Assembly: GCA_035476635.1 (NCBI GenBank)
Contig: DATILI010000124.1
Location: 1 to 44,862 of the forward strand
Length of the DNA stretch: 44,862 nucleotides
Direction: 5' to 3'
DNA from: DATILI01 sp035476635
GTDB taxonomy: Bacteria; Pseudomonadota; Gammaproteobacteria; Burkholderiales; Burkholderiaceae_C
Under the pieces are notes generated by a model that had not been told where the DNA came from, ran no database searches, and was given only the letters and a program-made list of their open reading frames with translations. Shown piece after piece: positions 23,761-31,035 of the stretch. Every line of letters begins with the position of its first letter. Within the stretch, counting starts at the first letter, position 1. A program made the translations under genes and the position numbers.

Positions 23761-25616
23761 TGGCGGTCCTTGCGGAACGGCAACGTGGCCAGGAAGACCA
23801 ACTGCTTCCATCCGAGCATCTTCAAGCCGGCTCGCGCCGATGCTGCATCGAGTCGCGCCTCCATCGGCATGGTGCCAAAGCTCTTGCCCTTGATGACCAG
23901 CTCGTCGCCCACGCGCTGCAGCGAGTCGACCTTCATCAGCTCTTCGTCTTGCGCGCCGCGCAGCACCATGCCTTGGTCAGCCTGGGCCGCGGCCCTGGTG
24001 GCCGGCACGCCCGAGTCTTGCCGCACCCCCACGCTGACAGCACCGAAGTCCATGCCCAGCTGCTCGAACATCTTGATGGCGGTGGCGCGGCCCGCACCGT
24101 ACACGCCGCCGCCCGGATGCTGAAACGGCCCGGCCAGGTACAGCCGGTCAACGCCCGGCACGGTGAACTGGCCCAGGTCCGGCGTCGGCCTATGCCCCGC
24201 GCTCTGGTACATGTACGGCGCCACACCGTGCACGTCGCCGCGCATCATGCTGTTGGGCGAGCTGCGCTCCAGATCCAGCGGGCTCACGATGCTGCGCGCA
24301 ATGATGTTGTCGGACGTGAGGTTCGAGACGAACTTGCGGTAGTGCGCCAGCGACAGGTCGCCGATCTCCTCCTTCACCTCGTCCCAATGCCGGCCCGCGT
24401 AGCGGCCTTCCTTCAGCGCATAGGGCGCGAAGGTGATGCCGTGGAACATGCCGGCGCCGGCCGGCACACGGGTCTTGTCGCCTATGCTTTCGTCACCACC
24501 GGCGCACAGCCGGCGCTCGGTGATGCGGCCGCGCCTGAGGCCGTCGAAGTCCTCGATCATTTCGCCGAGCTTGTCGGTCGCCATGAACTCCAGCATGGTC
24601 GCGTAGCCCACTTCTTCACCGGCGTGATATTTCACGTTCTCCTTCAGGTCGTAGTGGCTGACCATGATGGAAAACGGCGCGAGCGTGGTGCGTTCAGCAC
24701 GCCGCGTCACCGGCTCCGGCACGCCATCGACGAACTTGCGCAGCACGTGCGGATGGATCGCGCCGATCACGCCGTCGCGCGCGGCGATCTCCTCGCCGCC
24801 CGCCAGCCGCACGCCGGTGGCGCGGCCGCCGCTGGTCAGAATCTTGGCCACCTCGGCGTTGCAGCGCACTTCGCCGCCATGCGACTCGATGCAGCGCACC
24901 AGCGACTCGGTCAGCTTGCCGCTGCCGCCGATGGGCTGCGACACGCCGTAGGTGTGGATGATGCCGGGCATCAGCAGCACGCCCATGCCGGTGCCCAGCT
25001 CGTCGGGCGCCTGGAGGTTCTCGCTGACCAGCCGCAGCAAGTGGATCTTGATCTTGTCGCTCTCGTAGAGCTGGTTGACCAGGTCCAGGCAGTCGCGGCT
25101 CATGTAGTCCAGCATCAGCCGGCCTTCGTCGCTGCGGTCCAGCATGGCCATCAGCTCGCCCAGCGGCGGCGGCGGCGCGTACAGGCCGGGCATGAAAGCC
25201 TTCAGGACGTCCTGGCTCATCTTCACGAAGCCGCGATACGTCTCCGCGTCCTTGGGCGAGACCTTGGCGAAGCACTCGCAGGTCTTGTCCACGTCCTTGT
25301 AGGTGAATAGCGCGGTCTGGTCGGGGAAGATCGTCGCGTGCGGCACCGGCGAGTAGTGGTAGTTCAAACCGTGCTTCGAGATCAGGCCCAGCTCGTCCTG
25401 CCGCAGCATCGGGTTGCCCTGGATCATGATGTGCACGCTGCTGTGCTCGTCGTGCCAGTAGCCGGGCGTGTTGAGCTGCCGCGTCGAAACGCCGCCGCCC
25501 GGGTAGGGCTTGCGCTCCAGCACTAGCACCTTCTTGCCGGCCTTGGCCAAATAGGCCGCGGCCGTGAGGCCGTTGTGGCCCGCGCCCATGGCGACGATGT
25601 CATAGTTGCTTGTCAT
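23757..25616 (-). CDS. phytoene-desaturase-like FAD oxidoreductase with C-terminal extension
   Basis: 619 residues from ATG 25616, two bases after the FAH gene stop. The N-terminus YDIVAMGAGHNGLTAAAYLAKAGKKVLVLERK is an FAD/NAD(P) Rossmann loop followed by the NAD(P)/FAD-dependent (phytoene desaturase/amine oxidase-like) pattern PGGGVSTRQLNTPGYWHDEHSSVH. Near residue 500 the C-terminal FAD motif reads VPGVDRLYLAGPFQHPGGGVYGAGRATA. The last 59 residues (from 561, MKVDSLQRVGDELVIKGK) form a separate small tail with a hydrophobic end (WKQLVFLATLPF) that is not part of the catalytic domain and looks like a fused short protein. It may dehydrogenate an alicyclic intermediate. The real substrate is unknown. 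Confidence 0.88.
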   Translation of the reverse strand: MTSNYDIVAMGAGHNGLTAAAYLAKAGKKVLVLERKPYPGGGVSTRQLNTPGYWHDEHSSVHIMIQGNPMLRQDELGLISKHGLNYHYSPVPHATIFPDQTALFTYKDVDKTCECFAKVSPKDAETYRGFVKMSQDVLKAFMPGLYAPPPPLGELMAMLDRSDEGRLMLDYMSRDCLDLVNQLYESDKIKIHLLRLVSENLQAPDELGTGMGVLLMPGIIHTYGVSQPIGGSGKLTESLVRCIESHGGEVRCNAEVAKILTSGGRATGVRLAGGEEIAARDGVIGAIHPHVLRKFVDGVPEPVTRRAERTTLAPFSIMVSHYDLKENVKYHAGEEVGYATMLEFMATDKLGEMIEDFDGLRRGRITERRLCAGGDESIGDKTRVPAGAGMFHGITFAPYALKEGRYAGRHWDEVKEEIGDLSLAHYRKFVSNLTSDNIIARSIVSPLDLERSSPNSMMRGDVHGVAPYMYQSAGHRPTPDLGQFTVPGVDRLYLAGPFQHPGGGVYGAGRATAIKMFEQLGMDFGAVSVGVRQDSGVPATRAAAQADQGMVLRGAQDEELMKVDSLQRVGDELVIKGKSFGTMPMEARLDAASARAGLKMLGWKQLVFLATLPFRKDRQ

Positions 25617-25618
25617 GT

Positions 25619-26608
25619 TCAGAGCGTTTCCGTCACGGGAACGTAGCGGTGGTCCACCGCGCCGAACACCGATTGCCCCGCGGCATCCAGCACCTCGAAG
25701 CGCAGGCGGTCGCCGTACTTCAGGAACGGCGTCGTGGAGTCGCCGGTGTCGATCTTTTCGACCGCGCGGCGTTCGGCCAGGCAAGCCGAGCCCACTTCGC
25801 GATGACCCCTGTTCGACACGGTGCCGGACGCGAGGATGGTGCCGGCGCGCAGGTTGCGGTTGTAGGCCAGGTGGGCGAGCAATTCGCCGAAACTCCAGTC
25901 CATCTCGCGGCCGTTGGGATTGCCGAACCATTCGCCGTTGCGCGACACGCGCATGTCCAGGTTCACGCGGCCATTGGCCCAGGCATCGCCGAGCTCGTCG
26001 GGCGTCACCGCCACCGGGGCGAATACCGTGGCCGGCTTGGCGTTGATGAGGCCGAAGCCCATCTGCAACTCGCGGAACAGGTGCGTGCGCATGCTCACGT
26101 CGTTGAGGATGGTGACCAGCAGGATGCGCTGCTGCGCGGCGGCAGCGATTGTTCCCATGGGGGTGTCGTCGACGATAACGGCGAACTCGCCCTCGAAGTC
26201 GCCGTTGTCGGATTCGGTCGGAAAGGGATAGTCGTCGCACGGCCCCACGAAGTCGTCGCTCTGGCGCTGCACCAGGATCGGGATGCCGGGCGTCTTCTTC
26301 ACGCTGAGGGCGTACGCCTCTTCCATGATGTTGCCGTGGTTCAGGAAGGCCGAGGCATCGACGAACTGGTGCGTGCGCGGCAGCGGCGCCATGGCCTGGG
26401 CCGAGTCGAAGGCGAAGGCGCCGGTTGCCTTGCCAGCGTTGAGCAGCGCGTACAGTGCCTCCAGCTCAGGCTCGGCCGTTCTCCAGCGTTCGATGGCGGC
26501 GTGCATCGTGGACGCCACCGCGGCGGCGTCCACGGCGCGCGTCAGGTCGCGCGAGACGACGACCAGCCGGCCGTCGCGGCTGCCGTTCTTGAGGGTTGCG
26601 AGTTTCAT
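25619..26608 (-). CDS. fumarylacetoacetate hydrolase (FAH) family protein
   Basis: About 329 residues from ATG 26608. It has an N-terminal FAH-type lead (MKLATLKNGSRDGRLVVVSRD) and the C-terminal FAH fold: metal ligands in DFEGEFAVIV (Glu139, Glu141), ILNDVSMRTHLFRELQMGFGL and, near the end, the GTVSNRGHREVGSACLAERR region typical of this family. FAH-family members hydrolyse fumarylacetoacetate or fumarylpyruvate or act as hydratases or decarboxylases on 2-oxo acids. Family and position do not decide between them. It follows the Bug gene by 13 bp and precedes the flavoprotein by 2 bp. A step after ring cleavage is the natural reading of its place in this operon. Confidence 0.9.
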   Translation of the reverse strand: MKLATLKNGSRDGRLVVVSRDLTRAVDAAAVASTMHAAIERWRTAEPELEALYALLNAGKATGAFAFDSAQAMAPLPRTHQFVDASAFLNHGNIMEEAYALSVKKTPGIPILVQRQSDDFVGPCDDYPFPTESDNGDFEGEFAVIVDDTPMGTIAAAAQQRILLVTILNDVSMRTHLFRELQMGFGLINAKPATVFAPVAVTPDELGDAWANGRVNLDMRVSRNGEWFGNPNGREMDWSFGELLAHLAYNRNLRAGTILASGTVSNRGHREVGSACLAERRAVEKIDTGDSTTPFLKYGDRLRFEVLDAAGQSVFGAVDHRYVPVTETL

Positions 26609-26621
26609 GGGTAACAAGCGC

Positions 26622-27593
26622 TCAGGGCGCGGTGATGTGATGTTTGCGGATGACGTCGCCCCAGACCGTCAGATCAGAATCGATCGTGTCGGCGAGGTCC
26701 TTGGGCGGCCCCTGGTGCACGGCAAATCCGATGGTTGCGGCATGACGGCGCGGTGCTTCGGTGGCCATGGCGGCGTTGACCGCCGCGTTCAGGCGCCCCA
26801 CGGCCGCGGCCGGCGTGCCTTCGCGGGCGACGATGCCCAGCCAGAACGTGGCCTGGTACCCGGGCAGCAGGCCTTCGCCCAGCGTGGGCAGATACGGGTA
26901 CAGCGGCGAGCGCTCGCTGCCGATCTGAGCCAGCGCCCGCAACCGGCCGGCGCGCAGCTGCGGCTCCAGGCTGCCGAGATCGCCCATGTAGACCTGCACT
27001 TGGCCCGACAACAGGCCGTTGATGGCCGGCACGGCGCCGCTGTAAGGCACATGCACGATGTCCAGGCCCAGGCGGTCGCGGAACAGCTCCATCGCGAGAT
27101 GGTTGCTGCTGGCGTTGCCGGCGCTGCCGAAATTCAGTTGCCCTGGCCGCGCCTTGGCATAGGCCACGAGCTCCTGCACGGAATTCACCGGCAAGCTTGA
27201 CGGCACGACCAGCAGTCCGCCGCCGCCGGCGATCCGGGCCACCGGCAGCACGTCGCGGCGCGGATCGAAAACGGCGGGCTCTTTCAGCAAGGGCGGCAGC
27301 GTCAGGCTGGTCGGCGTGGCCAACAGCAGCGTGAGGCCGTTGGCCGGCGCTGACAACAGCGCCCGCATGGCGATCGCGCCGCTGCCGCCAGGCTTGTTGT
27401 CGACGATCACCGCCTGTTTGAGCTGCGCTTGCAGCGGCTCGGCCAGGAGCCGCGCGAACACGTCGGTGATGCCGCCGGGCGGCGCCGCGACGATGAGACG
27501 AACGGTACCCGCTTGCGCCGCGGCATTGCCCGCCCACGCGAGCAGGCACAGCGCGGCCAGGCGTCTGAGAAAGGAAGCAATGGGACTGCTCAT
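26622..27593 (-). CDS. Bug-family TTT substrate-binding protein (operon copy 1)
   Basis: 323 residues. A signal peptide (residues 1-26, RRLAALCLLAWAGNAAAQA) is followed by the family start GTVRLIVAAPPGGITDVFARLLAEPL and the ligand loop VIVDNKPGGSGAIAMRALL. Length is normal. The gene is four bases after the upstream SDR stop and 13 bp before the FAH gene. With the second Bug gene at the far end (18151), the operon makes two different receptors, which could bind the substrate and a related acid, or one could act as a sensor. There are no TctA/TctB genes beside either. Confidence 0.93.
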   Translation of the reverse strand: MSSPIASFLRRLAALCLLAWAGNAAAQAGTVRLIVAAPPGGITDVFARLLAEPLQAQLKQAVIVDNKPGGSGAIAMRALLSAPANGLTLLLATPTSLTLPPLLKEPAVFDPRRDVLPVARIAGGGGLLVVPSSLPVNSVQELVAYAKARPGQLNFGSAGNASSNHLAMELFRDRLGLDIVHVPYSGAVPAINGLLSGQVQVYMGDLGSLEPQLRAGRLRALAQIGSERSPLYPYLPTLGEGLLPGYQATFWLGIVAREGTPAAAVGRLNAAVNAAMATEAPRRHAATIGFAVHQGPPKDLADTIDSDLTVWGDVIRKHHITAP

Positions 27594-27597
27594 GGGA

Positions 27598-28356
27598 TCA
27601 AGCCAGGGGCCGGCCGCCGTCGACGGCGATGACCGTGCCGGTGGTGAAAGTGAGGTGTGTGGCCACGGCGATCACGGCTGCCGCCACTTCTTCGGGCCGC
27701 GCCAGCCGCTTGAGCGGCGTGCGGCTGGCCTGCTCGTCGCGCCAGGCCGCGTCCATCGACTTCACGAAGTCGGTGTCGGCCAGGCCGGGCGACACCGACA
27801 GCACGCGCACCTTCGGAGCCAGCGCACGCGCCAGTGACTTGGTCATGTTGTCCACTGCTGCCTTGGAGGCGCAATACATGATGTTGCTGCCCATGGCGGT
27901 GACGGCGGCGATGGACGAGATGTTCACCACCAGGCCAGTGCCGCCGCCTTCGCGAGGTGCGGCCAGCAGCTTGCTGAAAGCCCGTACGGCGGCGAAAGGG
28001 CCGCGCACATTGGTGGCGAGGATCTCGTCGATCAGCGCATCATCCAGTGCGTCTAGCTCCGGGTGCGGCACGAAGCGCGTGGTGCCGGCGCAGTTGACCA
28101 GGATGTCGCAGCGCCCCCAGCGTGCCCGCACTTCAGCCGCGGCCTGCGCAAGCGCGGCGCTGTCGGTCACCGGCATCTTCACGGCGGCGTGTGGCAGCGC
28201 CGCGGGCGCCAGCCGCTCGGCGAGCGACTGCGCCGGACCTGCCGAGCGGTTGTACCCCACGGCCACGGTGCAGCCCGCATAGGCCAGGCCTTGGCAAATC
28301 GCCTCGCCCAATCCGCCGGCACCGCCGGTGACAACGGCGACCTGGCCGCTCAGCAT
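27598..28356 (-). CDS. short-chain dehydrogenase/reductase (SDR), early operon gene
   Basis: 252 residues from ATG 28356, with AAGGTG nine bases upstream; a GTG at 28365 is a possible alternative start. The SDR set is complete: TGGAGGLGEAI nucleotide loop, NCAG motif (about 88-91), catalytic Ser147/148, Tyr161 and Lys165 in NIMYCASKAAVDNMTKS, and VSPGLADTDF. FabG-like length. It lies 102 bp downstream of the HisD-like gene, with the REP-like inverted repeat between them, so transcription may be partly uncoupled there. It probably oxidises a hydroxyl group of a pathway intermediate; the substrate is unknown. Confidence 0.92.
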   Translation of the reverse strand: MLSGQVAVVTGGAGGLGEAICQGLAYAGCTVAVGYNRSAGPAQSLAERLAPAALPHAAVKMPVTDSAALAQAAAEVRARWGRCDILVNCAGTTRFVPHPELDALDDALIDEILATNVRGPFAAVRAFSKLLAAPREGGGTGLVVNISSIAAVTAMGSNIMYCASKAAVDNMTKSLARALAPKVRVLSVSPGLADTDFVKSMDAAWRDEQASRTPLKRLARPEEVAAAVIAVATHLTFTTGTVIAVDGGRPLA

Positions 28357-28368
28357 GGACGCCACCTT

Positions 28369-28447
28369 CTGTCATTGCGGGCTTGACCCGCAATCCAGGT
28401 GTTCCTGCGTTCGTGCAATGGATTGCGGATCAAGCCCGCAATGACAG
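28369..28447. repeat. 29-bp imperfect inverted repeat, REP-like
   Basis: Two arms of 29 bases (28369-28397 and 28419-28447) are inverted copies with one mismatch, with a 21-base loop. Each arm begins CTGTCATTGCGGGCTTGA and itself contains a GCGGG...CCCGC near-palindrome. This sequence type occurs as a dispersed repeat in several proteobacterial genomes. It sits between the HisD-like gene and the first SDR, where a folded transcript could stabilise or attenuate the message. Confidence 0.85.
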
Positions 28448-28458
28448 TCGTATTCATT

Positions 28459-29742
28459 TCAGGCTTTGACTTTCATTCGGCGCACGCGGATGTCGGCCTG
28501 CTCCTTGTGGCCGGGCAGGTGCTCCAGCGCGCACAGGCGCGAGCAGTACTCGCCCACCATCACTGAGGCTTCATCGCTCAGCACGCGCTGGTAGGTGTGG
28601 GTCTTGATGAACTTGCCCACCCACAGCCCGCCGGTGTAGCGGCCCGCGCCCTGCGTGGGCAGCGTGTGGTTGGTGCCGATCACCTTGTCGCCGTAACTGA
28701 CGTTGGTGCGGGCGCCCAGGAACAGCGCGCCGTAGCGCGTCATGCGGTCCAGGTACCAATCCGGGTCCTTGGTCATCACCTGCACGTGCTCGGAACACAG
28801 GCGCTCGGCTTCCTGCAAAGCCTCTTCGTCGGTGTCGCACAGGATCAGTTCACCGTAGTCGCGCCACGAGACACTGGCCACCGGTGCAGTCTCCAGGCGA
28901 GCCAGTACGATCTCGATAGCTGCGGGCAGTTCGTCCGCGATTTTCTTGCTGGTGGTGATGCAGTAAGCCGGCGAGGTGGGGCCGTGCTCTGCCTGGCCCA
29001 GCAGGTCCACCGCCACCAGCTCGGCGTCGACGGTGTCGTCGCAGATCACCATGGTCTCCGTGGGGCCGGCGAACAGGTCGATGCCGACGCGCCCGAACAG
29101 CTGTCGCTTGGCTTCGGCCACGTAGGCGTTGCCCGGGCCGACGATCATGTCCACCGCTTCCATGCTCTCGGTGCCGATGGCCATGGCGGCGACGGCCTGC
29201 ACGCCGCCCACGCAGTAGATCTCGTCGGCGCCGGCTAGGTGCATGGCTGCGACGATTTCCGGGCAGGGCTTGCCGTCGAACGGCGGCGCGCAAGCGATCA
29301 CGCGCTTCACGCCCGCTACCTTGGCCGTGAGCACGCTCATGTGGGCGGAGGCGATCAGCGGGTACTTGCCGCCGGGGATGTAGCAGCCCACCGAATTCAT
29401 CGGGATGTTCTTGTGGCCCAGCACCACGCCGGGCAGGGTCTCGATCTCGACGTCGTGCATCGAGCTCTTCTGGATCTGCGCGAAGCGGCGGATCTGGGCC
29501 TGCGCGAACTTGATGTCGGCCATGGCCTGGGCACTGAGCGAGGCAACGCAGGCGTCAATCTCAGCTTGGCTGAGGCGGAAGTTCTCCGGCGACCACTTGT
29601 CGAATTTGGCGCTGTAGTCGCGCACAGCCGCATCGCCGCGCGCTTCGATTTCGGCCAGGATGCCTTCCACGGTGGAACGTACCTGGGCGTTGATGTTGGC
29701 CTTGACTTGAGCGGGCTTGCCCCGCTTGATGTAATGAATCAT
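28459..29742 (-). CDS. histidinol-dehydrogenase-like catabolic dehydrogenase
   Basis: 427 residues from ATG 29742, preceded by AGGAGAACCC. The HisD fold is complete: GCYIPGGKYPL, PGNAYVAEAKRQL, GQAEHGPTSPA (Gln250, His253), catalytic-type Glu318/His319 (CSEHV), Asp352/His359 in GDKVIGTNHTLPTQG, and His412. These match the zinc ligands and catalytic residues of E. coli HisD. The context is catabolic with no other his gene near, so it more likely oxidises a hydroxyl twice to a carboxylate, as the paralogue HpsN (sulfopropanediol dehydrogenase) does, than makes histidine. It is the first gene of the 12-gene operon. HisD paralogues are often annotated with the biosynthetic name by default. Confidence 0.9.
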   Translation of the reverse strand: MIHYIKRGKPAQVKANINAQVRSTVEGILAEIEARGDAAVRDYSAKFDKWSPENFRLSQAEIDACVASLSAQAMADIKFAQAQIRRFAQIQKSSMHDVEIETLPGVVLGHKNIPMNSVGCYIPGGKYPLIASAHMSVLTAKVAGVKRVIACAPPFDGKPCPEIVAAMHLAGADEIYCVGGVQAVAAMAIGTESMEAVDMIVGPGNAYVAEAKRQLFGRVGIDLFAGPTETMVICDDTVDAELVAVDLLGQAEHGPTSPAYCITTSKKIADELPAAIEIVLARLETAPVASVSWRDYGELILCDTDEEALQEAERLCSEHVQVMTKDPDWYLDRMTRYGALFLGARTNVSYGDKVIGTNHTLPTQGAGRYTGGLWVGKFIKTHTYQRVLSDEASVMVGEYCSRLCALEHLPGHKEQADIRVRRMKVKA

Positions 29743-30001
29743 GGGTTCTCCTGGATGCGAAGTAATTCGTATGGACGAGTCGTGCGCCACTTCGCCGCGC
29801 GGCCACTTGGGCGGCTTGGGACGGCATATGAGTAGTTAGGCTCGGGCGATCGTATGAATCAGCCCGCCAACAGAAAATCAGTTTCCGTTGGGCCGATACT
29901 TTGATGCCATCAACTGACGAGGTTCGCTGGTCTGACGTCGGGCGGGCCGATTCAAGCCGCGAGGCAGGGCGCCGCGTGCGCGGCGCCGGTGATCCGGGGC
30001 T
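29743..30001. other. probable promoter region of the 12-gene operon
   Basis: About 259 bp between LysR and the HisD-like gene, both on the - strand. It must hold the start of the long operon unless LysR transcription reads through. Two similar short sites occur, AATTCGTATGG (near 29766) and ATCGTATGAAT (near 29848), which could be LysR-type half-sites. I cannot identify -35/-10 hexamers with confidence. Confidence 0.35.
29968..29987 (-). terminator. strong GC hairpin after LysR
   Basis: GGCGCCGC (29968-29975), a four-base loop, and GCGGCGCC (29980-29987) form an eight-pair perfect stem. It lies 14 bp after the LysR stop on that strand. No U-tract follows, so it is either a weak terminator or an mRNA 3' stabiliser separating the regulator from the operon. 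Confidence 0.4.
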
Positions 30002-30922
30002 TCAGATCAACTGGTCGACAGGCGGCAGGGCCCGCGCCCCGGCAATGATCTTTTCGCGCAGCCACTCGCTGCCCGGATCGAGGTCGCGATAGCGGTGCCA
30101 TTGCAGGGTTTCCACCAGATGCGGCGCCTCGAAGTCCAGGCGCACCAGCCGCACCGGCCACTGGCGGGCAGCTTGCAGCGCCATGCGGGTATGCATGGTG
30201 GCAACCCGCGTCGTTCCCAGCACAAGCTGAGGCAGCAGCCCGAAGCTGTTCACGACCACTTCCAGGTGCGCCGGCAGGCCATGCTCGCTGACGAACCAGG
30301 TCTCGAACTGCGGCCGGCCGTTGTTTTCGAACGAGACGTGGCGCTGGGCTTTGAATTGCTCCAGAGACAGGCTCTCGCCCACGGCTGAGTTGGCTCGATC
30401 GACCACCGCGTGGTAGCTGTCCTCGAACAGCACCGTGGAAGCCTGGTTGGGCGTTGCGAAGCGCTCCGGGTTGATGACGAAATCGACCTCGCCGTTCTCC
30501 AGGTCCATCGCGGCAGTGCTGCTCGGTGGACGGAACTCCACCAGGACACCGGGGGCTTCGTGGTGCACGTCGCGCAGCACCCCGAGCAACAGCACTTGCG
30601 CAACATAGTCCGAGGCGACGATGGCGAACTGGCGGTGAGATCTCGCGGGGTCGAATTCGGGGCGAATGGACAGCGTGGCGTCCAGCCGCAGCATCAGGTC
30701 GTTGACCCGGTCGACCAGGGATTCAGCCAGGGGCGTGAGCTCCATGCGCCGGCCGACCGGGACGATGAGTTGGTCGTCGAAGTAGTCCCGCAGACGCGCC
30801 AGGATGCCGCTCATGGCGGATTGCGACACATGCATCGCTTCACCCGCGCGCGTGACACTCTTTTCGGTCAGCAGCGCCCGCAGCGCGGTGAGCAGGTTCA
30901 GATCGAGCCGTTTGTAGCGCAT
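30002..30922 (-). CDS. LysR-family transcriptional regulator (NodD/LinR-like)
   Basis: 306 residues. The N-terminal HTH (LDLNLLTALRALLTEKSVTRAGEAMHVSQSAMSGILARLRDYFDDQLIV) and the VGRRMELTPLAESLVDRV linker are typical of the NodD/LinR branch. The C-terminal effector domain starts at about 90 (RQFAIVASDYVAQVLLLGVL). It is divergent from the SMP-30 gene (113 bp apart) and upstream of the 12-gene operon on the same strand, so it can plausibly regulate either side. Such regulators bind T-N11-A type sites and respond to pathway metabolites. A palindrome lies 22 bp upstream of its start. The second LysR of the window (38993) is of the same branch. Confidence 0.93.
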   Translation of the reverse strand: MRYKRLDLNLLTALRALLTEKSVTRAGEAMHVSQSAMSGILARLRDYFDDQLIVPVGRRMELTPLAESLVDRVNDLMLRLDATLSIRPEFDPARSHRQFAIVASDYVAQVLLLGVLRDVHHEAPGVLVEFRPPSSTAAMDLENGEVDFVINPERFATPNQASTVLFEDSYHAVVDRANSAVGESLSLEQFKAQRHVSFENNGRPQFETWFVSEHGLPAHLEVVVNSFGLLPQLVLGTTRVATMHTRMALQAARQWPVRLVRLDFEAPHLVETLQWHRYRDLDPGSEWLREKIIAGARALPPVDQLI

Positions 30923-30943
30923 ACGGCCAGATTATCCGACCTA

Positions 30944-30955
30944 TGCGAATTCGCA
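30944..30955. promoter_or_regulatory. 12-bp palindrome in LysR/SMP-30 divergent region
   Basis: TGCGAATTCGCA is a perfect palindrome between the divergent LysR and lactonase genes. A related sequence, GCAAATTCGATT, starts about 15 bases further on. A LysR autoregulatory or activation site is the usual occupant of such a region, so this is a good candidate. No binding evidence is present in the sequence itself. Confidence 0.45.
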
Positions 30956-31035
30956 ATGCGGGGCATCGGCAAATTCGATTTCCCCACACGCGCCGGGCTG
31001 CCTAGCATCCACCCACTTTTCAAGACTAGATATTT

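Noticed and set aside
23760..25310. Long + strand frame of 516 codons
   Set aside because: It is antisense to the phytoene-desaturase-like gene, whose FAD motifs are clear. In high-GC DNA such mirror frames are common, and this one has a His/Gln/Val-rich composition without any domain.
23757..26240. - strand frame of 827 codons apparently fusing two genes
   Set aside because: The upstream part is an out-of-frame reading of the FAH gene. The real start is ATG 25616, two bases after the FAH stop, where the FAD-binding motif begins.
28459..29742. Histidine biosynthesis role for the HisD-like protein
   Set aside because: No other his gene is near and its operon is catabolic. The name was kept only as a family label.
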